The notes beneath the pieces are model-generated. The model ran no database searches. It saw only the letters and a program-made list of their open reading frames with translations, and had not been told where the DNA came from. The translations under genes were made by a program, and so were the position numbers. Source: Agrypnia vestita (lineage: Eukaryota; Arthropoda; Insecta; Trichoptera; Phryganeidae). From it: 64,000 nt of DNA. Shown piece by piece: positions 37,214 through 50,419 of this stretch; position 1 is the stretch's first letter, and every line of letters begins with the position of its first letter. The DNA lies in contig JADDOH010000148.1 in assembly GCA_016648135.1 (NCBI GenBank), positions 372,001 through 436,000 of the forward strand, written 5' to 3'.

Positions 37214-37240
37214 CTGAAGAAGGGACGGTAGTTCCGAAAC
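37214..37240 (+). ncRNA. Hammerhead-like motif, family C, both boxes intact
   Basis: CTGAAGA at 37214-37220 fits CTGANGA. It is followed by one extra A, a 5-bp helix II (GGGAC / GTTCC with one G-T pair) around GGTA, and GAAAC at 37236-37240. Helix III would be only AC/GT within ACTGGTT, and helix I is poor. The core is the least damaged in the window, but the arms are weak, so activity is doubtful. With the inverted partner at 36848-36880 it flanks about 330 bases of AT-rich sequence. Confidence 0.5.
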
Positions 37241-38924
37241 TGGTTGCTGTTATAAAAAATATTGTGTTTAAACCACAAAGTAATAGCAGATTACAACATT
37301 GTAAGTCCATTCTTGTCTGCAATGTATTATTTGTTTACATATACGTAAATGTATATTATTCAATGTTATTTTTATATCTTTATTTTGGTTGTAAACACAA
37401 ATTTCGAACAGTGATTTTTGCTTATTTATGGAATTAAATAAACTTTTTGTATAAATATATTTTGTTCTTAATTCAAATAACCTTTTGTATTTGTAATCAA
37501 TCAAATATTTATTAATTCCATTAAATGTTAATAATTTTACCGATAAAGTATTGATGATCATGTCACGTGGTGTGAGGTTAAACACTTGTTAAAGGTTTAA
37601 TACTTATCACAGTTGGAAAGGAATGGAATAAATATTTTTCGAAAAGTACAATACTAACATTAATTCTGTATGTTTTGTATCTACATATGTTGTTATTTAT
37701 TATGATCAATAACAAGTTTTTATACACGCAGCTTACAAAATTATGATATACATTTTTTCTTCCATTGAAAATGATAAATCATTATGTAAACACAGATTTC
37801 TCATTCATATATTCCATTAATCAAGCTGTCATGTCGGCGTAATTCCCCGTTACGTTGAATGCTAGAAGGTTTCATGCCATTATTTTAATTTTTATTCCAC
37901 GTCGGCTATTTGAATTAACTGGCATTAAGTGTTAGACTGGCTTAATAATATTATCCTCAACAGTCGTGCCGGATTATGTGGTCGTTGTAAAATCAATTAT
38001 TTGCAATTACAATCATTATGACTGTTACGAGTTTATTATGTTCGATGGTAATCTAGCAGATACAAACATGTTCAAGTTACTTTACAAAGTTTCTCAATTC
38101 TACTCGTGTCATTGTGGTTTTCATTAATAACTTAGTCTGAAATATTTTAAAGCAATGTGTTTATATTATATTGGATACTTTAATAATTTATGTTCCCAAA
38201 ATGCAATAATTATATTACAGCAAATCGTGACTGCTATGCATGTTGCTATTCTGTGCAACATTCACAACTGACAGTTGGGATGGTTTGAGTCATCTTTGTT
38301 GTGTTTAATAGCATAAATTTTGTTCCTGGATATTTCTTTTTTGTTTAGTTAGATCATTGTTGTTATCTAAAAAAATATTAATGGCTTCATTTGAATAATT
38401 ATAACGATGATAAACGAATCAGAGCATAATTACTTCGCGAAAAAATCTCAAACTCGATTCCAAATCGACTTTCTAGCCGTCGAAAATAATTTGTGTATAT
38501 ATTATATTGCTGATTTTATATACTATATACTTACCTAGTTTTTTTATAAATTATTTAATAAAAATAAAACCTTTTTGCTATAAATTCAGCAACTTTTAAG
38601 TTTTTTATCCAGTCGTAATGTGCGTGTTCACAGATGACTCTGATCTCTCATCTCCGAGATTTGTCGGTAAACGTCCGTACGTACCTACCGATTACGTAAT
38701 TCTACTTTGCGCACAAAATACATCGCCCTCAACTCTGTGCTGTCCTTTACTCGCTTTCGAGACGAATCTCCGAGATATATCATGTTTCGAACTGGAGAAT
38801 CGTAAAATAATAATGTATGTTGGTACTTTCAAAAAATGGTTTTCAAAAATCCTTACACACATGTCGACATAAAATATATAATAAAATTAAAAATCGCTCA
38901 TTTCTCAAAATCTTACATAATATG

Positions 38925-39045
38925 AGGGGTATAAAAGCAAAGGGAGCAAGGCAGCAGCAGGCCCATTGAGGTTTTTTTGAGTTAAATAAAAAAAAACTGT
39001 CACTACTCGAAGAAATTTCTCTGGAATCTACATCATATCGGAAAT
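38925..39045 (+). repeat. Dispersed repeat with GGGGTATAAAAGCAAA start, copy 2
   Basis: It shares the order of motifs with 32219-32335, ending in AAATTTCTCTGGAATCT (about 39012-39028). No coding content. Confidence 0.6.
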
Positions 39046-41344
39046 AAGTTTTTAAAAACAATTGCCATCTCAGTTTTCCTTTTATATACGCGTATAAATA
39101 AATATTTTACTTTTAAATGTGGATATGGCTGTGCTTACTTCCAAGTAGTGGACATTGCTGTTTTGCTATTTACACAACAGGATATTGCTGTCATTGCTAT
39201 GATATTTCAGTCTAAAATCGACATCAATTCTCGTTTTAGTATGAAGCGGCTGTTGTATCACGTGATACGTCCTTGGGGATTGATTGATTGAAGTGTATAC
39301 TGCCGCCTTTGCTTTTTATACTACGGGACGTTGCTGTCTTTGCTGATAATGATTTAGAAACATAATTTTGGAAGGGATAGAGCTGCATTTTCTATAAAAT
39401 CTCGAATTCAGTACATTCTAAATTAGTGATTCTCGGTGACTGCATTAATTTTTTTTTTATATTGTTGCCCTCATAAATATCCATGGATTTGACTCGTCTA
39501 GTAATATTGTACGAGTACGTTCGTATAATATTATTTCATAATACATAATAACAATATAGCACGATGTGTAATAGCGTCCAATTTTACAAAGTAAAGATAT
39601 TTAAGTAAGGACTATACAAAAAATACACGTTATTATAATATGTTCTTTAAAGTGAAGGGTTAAAACAAAAATACCGATTGGGTGTAAGAACAATATCGAT
39701 AAAATTAGATTCTATCTCGTGAATGTGTAATCGTCTATAATGGATACGAGCTATTAATCACCGGTGGCCCCACACAGGCCCGGCCTGGTGACTGGTACTT
39801 GAATTGTTATGCAAATGTGAAAGCGTGACTATTTATTAGTACGGGTTAATAAAAGCTGCATTGACTGGGGTATTACTGAATGTCCGACCGCGACAGCAAT
39901 TTATTAAATTATAAATGCAACGTACCTATGCATATGTGTTTGCGACGTTACGGCCAGTGCACGCACTAATGTAGATTTATAGTACCATTTGGTAACAATA
40001 ATTATATTTTATTATATCAACATTTCCTATTTATTGCCATATATACAATGATGTACAAATGTCTGGAGGATGCATTCTAAAATATCTCCACCACTAAAAT
40101 ATGCAGTTTTTGTACTCCAGAAAAATCTTTTAAATTATAATTTATCTGAAGGTGCGAAAGCGCGGAAGCATTTGGCTAAATTGTTGAAAATGGGGTATAA
40201 TTCCGTTTTTCAGTGGCATATTCAGTGCTAAGGTGAGTGTAATTACATATTTTAATACTATTGGGATAAAATTAGTGAATACGGTAACTTACCAAATTTT
40301 CGCAAAGACCACATATTTTTGGGTTAGGTTAGGTTCGGTTGGCTAAGATTAGGTGGCTTAGGTTACTTCACAATGTTTATCTTTAGATAAAGTGATTCAC
40401 ACAATAACAAAATTGCATTTAATAAAACGTATTTTTTTAAACCAATAAATTGTTTTTATTACTGTTCAAAACATAATCATAAATGTTAATATGTTAATTA
40501 GTCTAGTAAAATAATTATTATCCACAAAAAAGTTGCCTAACGATCTAATCGTTAATCTTGATTATACATGTATTCAAAACCGCTGCAGTAATTCTTTGTA
40601 TTTGAATACCGGTCGGATAACGTGAAATCACTTTTCCATAAACGACTGTTGACGTTGTCTGTTTCCCCTTTTCAATTAATTATACAACAAACACATAATG
40701 TATAATATTCTCTCGATTATTGGTTTTGCTCTCGGCGCACACGCCCGCACACTGTACGAGGAATTTACCACCAGTGTATACGGCACAGACAGAAGTCGAG
40801 CTGATTGCGTTTTTAATTAATGATAAATATTTGTATTAATAGGTTTTAAAAAATCTTTAATCAATGTAATTTGTGTCATTTTCTTCATAATATAAAAATA
40901 TATAAAAACCGATTTTTTCATAATAACTTTTTCATATCGGTCGTTAAAGTATATAAAAACCGATTTTTTTCCATTTTGCACACGTCTTACCAATAACATT
41001 ATCTATCATATAGCATTTGATTTTTTTAAAATTTTAACTACGATTTTTTATAGGAAATTATTTTAAATTATTTTCAAATAGTCCTCATTTGCACTAAAAA
41101 AAATTTTTTTCGATATGCTACTTCATAGACATTTATTACATAAGTTAGCAAGAAAATAATTCAGAAATATACAGAAATGGTTTAGTTTAGTTTTTAAATC
41201 AACTTAATGAAATGTTCCGCTTTCTCTTACGGAAGATGTGACATCATCATGTCAAATAAAACTTATTTGTTGTTACTGCAGTCTAGGGGCAGTTTTAAAG
41301 CTATTTATTTTTATAACGTTACTAGAACGATTCCGGAAATATTA

Positions 41345-41515
41345 CTTACTTACCATCACGCCGTTTCCCCGTGGGGGTAGGCAGAGAGGATAGAGCGCCA
41401 CATTCTTCTATCTTGACATACAACTCTCGCCTCATCCACATTTATACATCTTAGCATGCAAGCTCGCCGGTTGTTGAGGCTTCTAACGGGACCTTCTAAC
41501 GGGACCGGAAATATT
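41345..41515 (-). mobile_element. LINE tail fragment, reverse orientation
   Basis: TTACTTACCATCACGCCGTT at 41345 matches 28701 onward, continuing through GGGGGTAGGCAGAGAGGATAG, and breaks off near 41500 in a short direct repeat of CCTTCTAACGGGA. It is a short 3' end of the same LINE family as 33140-33400. Confidence 0.55.
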
Positions 41516-42949
41516 AATGTTACAAATAGTGATCAAATCTTGTTAGCAAAGCGATACGATAGTAAAACGTCAAATTAATTATGAATTATTATTCTTTACA
41601 TATTTTATTTACCGGCAGCTAAATGGGTGATGAAAATCACAGTTAATTAAGATGGAATACCCAACATTGGCGTAGGTACTAAATTGTTTGATTTCCCACC
41701 TACGCGGCCAAACACGCAACACATTAATTAAATGTTATCACAGCGCGTCTTTTTGCGCTGCCAGTAGTAATGAATATTTATTAAGGCTGCAGCATTCTAA
41801 ATTAGCCGAAGCATTAACCTGCATTTACTAGAGTAATTAGCGAGCTAACGCAAGGCGGCGGAACAAGTTTTATTAACTTTGAGATTATGGCAATATCTCC
41901 ACATCTTTTTTGCAAAGTACATTTTTCAATTTTTACTTGCCAAGACTCGTACGGCGCGGTCGTTAGTCAAGAATTGGATCAGCAATTATACGTATAACGA
42001 CTAGTATCATTTTTTGTGTTTTTGTACGTTTATTATTGCCATTTTTATTTATTTGGAAATTAACAAATGCATGTTAGTAATGTACCTTAAGTGCATTAAC
42101 AAACGCCACCGAATGTTAATTTATATCTTAGCGTATTTCACATAGATAATAATTTTACAATATGGGTACATAATAATAACAAAAGTAAATAAAAACTAAT
42201 AGACAATTTAATTAACATTAGTAAATAAAACATATTAAGATAAGTAAACTCCATTTACATCTGGAATCGTATATATTTGAATATTAAATAAATACTGCGA
42301 TGCAGGATATTATTTACGCGGAGTCTTAGGTTATATATTTCCCAATATGAAGATACAAAATATATATATTGATGTCAGTAAGCATGCTGTTATAAGCTCG
42401 GCACTTTCCCACTACGGGTGAGCGCAATCCAGAGTTGGTGCGAGCTGTAGGATTATGTAAGAGGCTGCGTGATCTTGTTACCCTTGCCGGGACTTGGATA
42501 TTTAAAGGGATAATAGAGATGCGCAGTTAAATTGATTTCGACAGATCTTACATAAATTAAAAATATCGTGAGCTATGCATCTGTTTTTTAACCTTAAATA
42601 TAAATATTGAAATATTTCAATGAATCTGCATAGTGCTGCCGCTGAATTTGCAACCTATTACATTTATACCGTAAAAATAATGAGCTTGCAATTTCAAAGC
42701 AGATAATTAATTTTTTATAACTCATTTTGTTCCACACTATCAGCGGACAGCATTTTTATGCCCAACAATACAAGCATAACTCTTAAAAGATGCTCCAGTA
42801 CGCAGTGAAGTAAAAGTAATCAGATCAAATAAGTTTGGAGAAGAATAATTGAAATTAACGGCAAGAACTCTTAGCTTGGTTTAGTCGAATGATTCATTTT
42901 ACAAATAATAATGCTCGATCGATAGGTCCGCCTAAATGAATCCATTCTG

Positions 42950-43690
42950 TCTATACCGTTCGACCGATCTGACTCAAATTTTGCATACTTATTATTTAGG
43001 CCCCGGCAGATAACATAAGTGACATTTCCCCTCTCCCTGTGCCTCAACTCCTCTCCCTGATATATTTTCCATGCAAAGCTGTATCGTTCGACCGATCTGA
43101 GTCAAACTTTGTAAACTTATTATTCAGGTCTCGGTGGATAATATAAGCGACATTTCTCCTCTCCACCTCCCCCTGATTTATTTTCCATGTATCGTTCGAC
43201 CGATTGGACTCAAATTTTGCATACCCGTTTGCATGCATGCATTTGAGACCCGGTGGGTGACATAGGCCACTTTTGCCCCTCCTCCTTTACCCCACCTCCT
43301 CTACCTGATATATTTCCTGAACAGATTCACGCCGTTTGACCGATCTAAATCAAATTTTACTTTCTTATTTTTTATAACCCGGCGGATAACATAAGCGACA
43401 TTTTCCCTTTGCCTTCACTCCACCTCCTCCCCACCGATATGATTTCTAAACAAATTAAAATTTTCCATAAAAAGCCGTTTGACCGATCTGACCTAAATTT
43501 TGCATACTTATTCTTTAGCATTAGGCGGGTAGCATAGGCGACATTTCCCCCTTCCCTTTACCCCACCCCCTCGTCCCAATATATTTTCCATGCAAATCTA
43601 TACCGTTTAACTAATCTGACCCAAATTTTGCATACTTATTCTTTAGGATCCGGCGGATAACATAGGCCATATTTCCTTCCTGGACATCCC
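42950..43690 (+). repeat. Tandem array, 107-142-bp unit, about six units
   Basis: Units begin near 42955, 43083, 43190, 43332, 43474 and 43602. Each opens with a CCGTTCGACCGATCTGACTC-like core and AAATTTTGCATACTTATT. A CCCGGCGGATAACATA stretch, a pyrimidine-rich run and GATATATTTTCCATGCAAA follow. Unit spacing varies because the pyrimidine-rich part differs in length. The same unit is at 6850-7180. Minus-strand open frames here are by-products. Confidence 0.8.
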
Positions 43691-45152
43691 ATCCATTCCA
43701 GCAATTAATTAAATGGAAACATTGTTTTCATTAGAGGCTTTGCAAAATAAATGGAACCCTTGTTTTCCCCCACAAACTTATTTTTAACTTAATCCTTAAC
43801 CAGTGTACTTTACAATAAAATACTGTAAGATTGTATTTGGTACGAATAAATTAAACAATATATTATATAGCTAGAGTACTAGGAATGTATGGCGTGTTCT
43901 GGGTACTCGACAACGTCAAACAATGAATACATCACTAAAGAATGCACATTATGAACGGCTTGGTATAATTATCATTTTAATGCAAATGTTAGATATCTCA
44001 AGTATTATTATATGTTTATTTATTTTTTAACATAAAACATCATTACGTTTATAGCCCCCATTTGCATAACGCGCAAGTGGCCGAGCAGTATAATGTTGCG
44101 GTCGGCTGGCTATGACCTATTACGGCCTGCATTTTGTACGGCATTAATTATGTCTTTATAGGCATTTAATTCGGAATATTTTATTACCGCACTAAACCCG
44201 CCGTTTTATGTATAACTGAATTTTTTTTATGACCCTGTTTATTGATTTAAATTTTATTAATATTTTGTGAAGAGAGAAAGACATATTTTAATGTAAATCG
44301 CTCGTCGCATTTTACGGAAACGTCCGTTTTTCATCGACGTTATGTCGACTATTACGTTTGAAATATCAATCGTGAATATTTTTAAATTATTTTACATTTT
44401 CAATAAAATTCGTTCATTTATTACTTTTTTTGGAAAATATATCTTTGTAGTGATAGAGAAGAGAACTAGTTTTTTTTATATACTTATGTGTGATATTTTG
44501 CTGTCCTCCTCAATTCATGTATTAGTAAACCTGGTTTAAATTATAATACTTTCGTTTACGAAATTTAATGTTAAATTCCGTAGAGAATTCTGTATATATA
44601 CATAATATAACATGTACAGTTCTTATTATCTTCTTATCGGAAGAATCATTGATCCCTCATCAGCACAACAAAAAAAATCAGGTGGGTCGTCATCACGTTA
44701 TACATTCCTATCGATAATTACGAGTCGCTTGTTGATTTAGTAGTTAAGTAGTTCGTAGTGTTCCAGTGATCGCGAGTATGAGTCTCATTCCAGACCTGTG
44801 AGTTAGTTTTATTTTTCATAGCACAGGCATTTATCTTAGTTTGGAAATTGATGTATTATGTGTACTCGTTTGTATTTTTAAAGATGTTACTCGTATTTTC
44901 ACAATTATAATGGCAAAGTGAGCTTAACGCAATTTTAAAGCGAGCGAATTGCATAAATAAGCTCGGTGATTTTAAACACTCATTTCATCATATGTATAAT
45001 TACGCCTAATTTCTAAGTACATATTACAAATATATATTTTTTTATTTAAAAAATAACGAAAATACACGTACAACAGAATCTCAAAGCAATTAAAATAATA
45101 ATTTGTTCAAGGAATTTATGTTTTAGTCGGTAGAAAACGATAATTATCATAT

Positions 45153-45425
45153 ACTAGCTGCAACCCGTCAAAAATGACGGAATATTGGTTCGCGTCTTTG
45201 CTAAGTCCTAGCATACATTTATAGTATATTTTTGACGCTCCACGAAGAGGCGGCGGTAGCAACGCGCGTTGAGTGGCCAGTTCAGGTTTGTTCAAGGCCC
45301 ATCTCCGGATGTTTGATTTGTTTTTTTAGCCGTGAATTCGAGCGTAATTACGGACGGACAGAGAACGAAATTATTATGTTTGATTGTTATTGTTCGTCGT
45401 ACCTTAAAAGTATCGGGCATAATTA
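45153..45425 (+). mobile_element. ACTAGCTG-family repeat, copy 3
   Basis: It starts ACTAGCTGCAACCCGTCAAA at 45153 and runs through GGCGGCGGTAGCAACG, CCCATCTCCGG, AGCCGTGAATTCGAGCG and ACGGACGGACAGAGAACGAA, the same order as the copy at 30465-30996. The B-box-like part is altered here. It is probably a non-autonomous, pol-III-type or rolling-circle-type element; the class is uncertain. Confidence 0.5.
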
Positions 45426-45536
45426 GCATCTTAACACAATACAACTAAAATACATGAATTATTCACAAGAAAGAACCCGTTTCCGATTAGATTTCGCGTC
45501 CGGCGTATGCAATATGGGTTGATTCGGTTGAAAAAA

Positions 45537-46400
45537 TTAACCCATAAAAACCAAGTTTTTATTATACTCCCTTTCTCATTTGTATTGTTTCCAATTTGAT
45601 ATTCTATCAACATATTCCTCTTTCTTTGAGTTCATGTGAAAAATCTATTCCATGTATATTTTTCTCCTTAAAACTTATAGAATATTGAAAAGTAATAATT
45701 GGTATAGGGGGGCACGGCGTCGGCGAAACCGACTGATCGGACCCATGGCTCGAATCAAACTAGTTGAAACAGGTTTCTCGCCTTCTCCACGTGTCGGGCT
45801 CCTTTCTCATTTGTATGGTTTCCAATTTGAAAAAAAAAAATATTAGATCATTTTTATCGTCGCCACGAGTCTACCTGCAAAGTTTCAGCTCGATTGGATC
45901 ACGGGAAAAGGGTTAATAATCGATTCAAAGTTTTTTCGGCAGATAAGTAGACGCTACGAGTTAAAAGAAAGGGAATAATAAAAAAGTAACCCATAAAAAC
46001 CAAGTTTTTATTATACTCCCTTTCTCATTTACTAGTTGAATTTTTTTTTCGCTTAACCTACGCGTTGGGCTTCGGTCGGGCGACGCTACGAAAGGGAGTA
46101 ATAAAAAATTTCCAAAAATTCAAAATTATACTATAATCAGGTTTCGCGTCTACCAGACTTGTTAAAATATTTTCATACAACTTAATAAGTTGTGTGAAAA
46201 AACCTTTCAAAATTTGAAAAATCCAAAAATTTATTAATTTTTTTTAACGAAAATTTGATAGATCTTCTTGATCGTCGCCACGACTCTGCTTGCAAAGTTT
46301 CAGCTCGATTGGATCACGGGAAAGGGGTTTAAAATGGATCCAAAGTTTTTTCGTCAGAGAAGCAGACGCCACAAGTTAATTAATATAAAGGGAGTAAAAA
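45537..46400 (+). repeat. Partly tandem copies of the GATTGGATCACGGG repeat
   Basis: The core (CAGCTCGATTGGATCACGGG) appears at about 45886 and 46300. A second module, AACCCATAAAAACCAAG with TTTTTATTATACTCCCTTTC, appears at 45538-45580 and 45988-46030. This gives at least two partial units in the same direction. The units match 5985-6265. No conserved protein is seen. Confidence 0.65.
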
Positions 46401-48629
46401 TGGAACGTCCGGAGGGCAATAATTGTTCATAGCCGGCAAAGCGCCATTATAGAATTGTTTTATTCGAAATGCGCGTGTATACGACCAGGCCATTAACAGT
46501 TGGGAGTTTGGCGATTTGGCTTTTAGACAAAATATATCGATTGACATACTTAATGTTCGATATTCACGGTGCCGCTGTCGCGCCCGACCGCACCGTGCTC
46601 GGAAACGTATATTATTATATTTTAACGTCCGTCAAAATAACATTGCTAATGTAGTGACTCTTAAAAATACGTCTCGCGGGCCTGATTTATCGCGAGCCTC
46701 GGCTCTCGGCTCTGGGGTATTTACTAATGTATTAAATTTATCACGAGCAATAAATTTGAGAAGAGTGGAGCGGATTTTACGGGCGCTCGTTCGTGAGACG
46801 TTAACATTTTTTCCTCGTTAGCTTTTCATGTCGGTGAGCTATGAATGATAAGTGGCCGTCGGCGTCGCCAGCGGACCTTTCCGTTGTTCCTACTATTTGT
46901 CACGTCGTGTGCACACTCGTGTTCGAGAACCCCGAAACGATTTTAGAAATAAAATTTCGCAATTTGCGAGCGTTGCTCCGGCGTGTCTGGAAGACCATTC
47001 ATGGTGAAATAGCAACCCAAACTGAGCACAAATAAGCTGTCAAATTGGCTGTCGCTGAAAAAAATTTTGCTAATCCTAAAAAAAAAAACTCTAAAAAGCA
47101 GCCCATATTTAGACAGTGGCAATTAATGGCATAAAATTATCTTTCAGTGTTTTTATAAAAAAAATAAATTATTAAGTGAGTACAGCCTCAAAATACGGGA
47201 ATAAATAGAATATATTGTTTAAAATCATCTCTTCTTTATATAAATAAAAAGCGTTTTAAAATCAAGAAAAAACGTAATTTTTTTTGCAAAATTAAAACAT
47301 TATAACTTTATTAATATTGAATATTTCTTAATTTCCTTAGTACGGATTCTAGATAATGAAGTATACTTTATACGTATAAAAAAACATATTATGCGTACGT
47401 AGCCCTAGGACACTAAAGCGCCGCCAAAGACACTAAAAACGATTTTTTGGCCGCGGCCTGTCGATTAATGCGTATATTTTATTAATTATTGTAAATAATG
47501 TCCAGTTTGTTACTTTTATATAATAACATATATTCTATCTAAGTTATTGCCCTAAAAAAATTGCAGTCTAGAGTATACATTCTGATGTAAATGAATAATA
47601 TAAACCCACATTTTCTTAAAAAAAAACGCCGAAATATGCATTTGCAGTGAATGTCCAGCCTTAACTTCTGTCATCTTATTTGTTCATATTAATAATATGT
47701 TATAAATAAAAGTTTTTTTTAAAATAATCATTTCACTTTCACTTATCTTAAAACACGTTTTTGTATCGATTTCTTATTTTACTTTTTTGAATCGTCTATG
47801 CGAAGAATATATGTAAAATACATTTTATGTACATATATCTTATTTCTTATCCACCTCATTAGCCTTTCTCACACATAACTTTCTGAAATTATATTGAGTA
47901 GGTATTTTATTATATTGGTACAATTAATATACCTTTAAAAAGAGCCAGAACTGGTTTTTCCGTGCCATCAAGTATTAAATATTTACATTAATCCGTGTAT
48001 AAAATGCTTGATTGTGAGTAGCACACAGAGTTGAGCATTTAATTCATTTAATAAGATAATACTATTTAATTTGCCGCCAATGATTTATGAATGTCAGCTT
48101 CTTGTAATTATCTAATGGTAAACAGTTTCTACGTAAATTCCGCACACATATTCTGAAACCATGAGTTATTTTCTTGGCAAATGGATGATGGCCTTGTTGA
48201 CAAGGTGGTGTATATTTTTATCTTAATTAAAAAATTGTAAGCTATCCCTTTAGGAGATACCAATTCAACGGGATTTATTTAAGAGCTTTTCAAAATTACG
48301 TTTCACAAGCTGATTGGAATACATAATTATATTAAGGAATTTCTTTGTGTATTTTCTATTATTTTTTTAACATCCCTATTTCACTCAGAATAACATTATT
48401 TTATTCTAGGTAAAGACCCGTCAGTAACGACCAGGAAAATGTTTTTTTTTTTAAATAATATACAACAAATACCTAAGAAGGATTGTATACGAAAACTCAG
48501 CTTAGGTGGCCACGAAAGCATTTTATTCACGTAACGAAGCAAGGCAACCTAAAATAAATATATAGAAAATGTATTATCTAAAAGTTCTTCAAATTGATCT
48601 TCAAAGTTGTACTTCTTTTGGCTCATTTA

Positions 48630-48772
48630 GGCCCGGTTGCGCCATCAGAAGTAAGAGTAAGAGTTTAGAAAAAAGCATAGATTTTTGCATTCTCCACCAA
48701 TCAAAACACTCGTTTTCGTAAAAATCTATGCTTTTTTCTTAACTCTTTTACTTCTGATGGCGCAACAGGGCC
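48630..48772. mobile_element. PIF/Harbinger-like MITE with TTA duplication
   Basis: This is a 143-base near-complete foldback: the ends GGCCCGGTTGCGCCATCAGA and TCTGATGGCGCAACAGGGCC pair, and arms continue inward to AAAGCATAGATTTT. TTA flanks both sides (48627-48629 and 48773-48775). A 3-base TTA duplication with GG...CC ends is typical of PIF/Harbinger MITEs. The arms are nearly intact, so the insertion looks fairly young. Confidence 0.75.
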
Positions 48773-48855
48773 TTAGAGTAAATTTTTTTATCGTAACGGA
48801 AATTGCATAGCAGAATGTAGCAGAACATGTAGCAGTAATTGCGATGCCAGAACTA

Positions 48856-49297
48856 ACGACGACATGTTGAATTATTGTCAGCTGTCAAATTCTGTTTACA
48901 AGCGAGTTCACGAATGTTTCGATCGTTTTTTTATAAAAGTTTTTGTTTATCATCATGCCAAAAACAATTAAAAGTGAAATTCGAGTAATTATTCATTACA
49001 AAAGCGACGCAATTGTCAGATATTCGTTTTTCAAACAGAAAACACATTCATTAATTCGACATTCAATGCGGCTGTCAAAGTTGTATAGTTTCGAAACTTT
49101 TGAATACGAAACTGTTTTATGTCAAAAATCGATAATATCTGAAAATGGGTAGGAATTTGGACTTTTTTGAAAATGCGCACCTTTTTTGAAAAGGAAAACG
49201 TCTCAATAACGACGCCACATTGAATTCGTGTCAGCTGTCATATTCTGTTTACATGCGTAAAATATTTCGATCGTTTTTTAAATAAAGTTTTTGTTTG
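48856..49297 (+). repeat. Direct repeat pair of about 90 bases flanking an unknown short open frame
   Basis: Bases 48856-48949 and 49209-49297 are roughly 85 percent alike by eye, both including TGTCAGCTGTCA, TTCTGTTTACA and TTTCGATCGTTTTTT. Between them a 65-codon frame (from the ATG at 48955 to 49152) starts MPKTIKSEIRVIIHYKSDAI. It resembles the start of a small DNA-binding protein but I do not recognise it. The mariner copy at 49306 is inserted just past the second repeat. Confidence 0.5.
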
Positions 49298-49305
49298 TAG
49301 AAATA

Positions 49306-50419
49306 TTAGGTCCTTACATATGAAATTGATGTTTTGCCGTACTGGCAAATTTGATCTCAAATATCTTCTCTTTGGTTAGGAATTCCAAATCCAAATTTAT
49401 CCAGCTATTTACTCATGTATTTGTGTTTTGAAAATTATAATTCATTTGTTTTTTCCTCAATTGTTTTTTTCTTTGCGTCACTCAGTTTACAAAATGAAAA
49501 ACTTGAAATATCGCGTTATTTACGAGTACGAGTTCCACCGTGGCACCAGTGCTGCAGAAACGGCTCGAAGGATTAATGATGTGTATGGCGACGGTGCCGC
49601 AAAAGAAAACACAGTGCGTTTTTGGTTCCAACGTTTTCGTTCTGGAAATTTCGACCTGCAGAACAAGCCCCGTGGACGGCCGGAGACCAAAGTTGATAAT
49701 GAAGAATTGAAGGCTATTGTGGAAGCGGATCCATCGCAAACCACATCCGAGTTAGCTGCAGGCTGCGGTGTTAGTGATAAAACTGTTTTAATCCACTTGA
49801 AGCAAATTGGTAAGGTGAAAAAGCTTGAAAGGTGGGTACCTCACGAATGGAGTGAAGCAAATCAACAAACGCGCGTTGACTGCTGCGTTGCATTACTCAA
49901 CCAGCACAATAATGAAGGGATTTTAAATCTTAAATCTGGCCATATGATTACGGCAGATGTCTATTGTCAGCAACTGCAAACCATGATGGAAAAGATAGCT
50001 GCTAAACAACCGAGGCTGGTTAATCGCTCTAGGCCACTGCTGCTTCATGATAACGCTAGACCACACACTGCACAACAGACGGCTACCAAATTAGAGGAGC
50101 TTCAATTGGAATGTCTAAGACATCCACCGTACTCTCCGGACCTTGCCCCAACAGATTACCATTTTTTTCGAAATTTGGATAACTTCTTGCAAAGGAAAAA
50201 ATTCAACTCCGATGGGGCAGTCCAAACCGCCTTCAAAGATTTTATTGATTCCCGTCCGAATGGTTTTTTTAGTAAAGGGATCGATGAACTACCTATGAGA
50301 TGGCAAAAGTGCATAGATAGCAATGGTACATACTTTGATTAAATAAATATATTACAAATAAAAAAAATCGGCTTTATGTTCCTCCCATACTAACGCCAAT
50401 TTCATATGTAAGGACCTAA
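49306..50419 (+). mobile_element. Mariner (cecropia-type) element, internally deleted copy
   Basis: The ends are TTAGGTCCTTACATATGAAA and its reverse complement, with TA duplications at 49304-49305 and 50420-50421. The length is 1114 bases against 1286 for the copy at 60140-61425. The difference is mainly a 171-base in-frame deletion inside the transposase. The ends are intact, so it could in principle be mobilised by a transposase supplied from elsewhere. It lies in the sense direction in the host intron, about 0.9 kb before exon B. Confidence 0.93.
49494..50342 (+). pseudogene. Mariner transposase with deleted catalytic segment
   Basis: The frame is open for 282 codons from MKNLKYRV. Compared with the intact copy it lacks residues 146-202, including CDEKW with the first catalytic aspartate (D151). 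The junction reads GILNLKSG. The other two aspartates remain (HDNARPH and SPDLAPTDYH). The linker motif WVPHEL is WVPHEW. It cannot catalyse transposition, but it keeps the helix-turn-helix region that binds the ends. An upstream in-frame ATG would add 22 residues, but MKNLKYRV fits the start of related mariner proteins. The deletion ends share only two bases (TC). Confidence 0.9.

Noticed and set aside
44640..44670. Minus-strand CTGATGAGGGATC followed by GATAAG
   Set aside because: The second box is absent and flanks do not match any hammerhead family in the window; probably coincidence.
48955..49152. MPKTIKSEIR frame as part of the mariner
   Set aside because: It lies outside the terminal repeats and TA duplication of the mariner at 49306-50419 and does not resemble its transposase.
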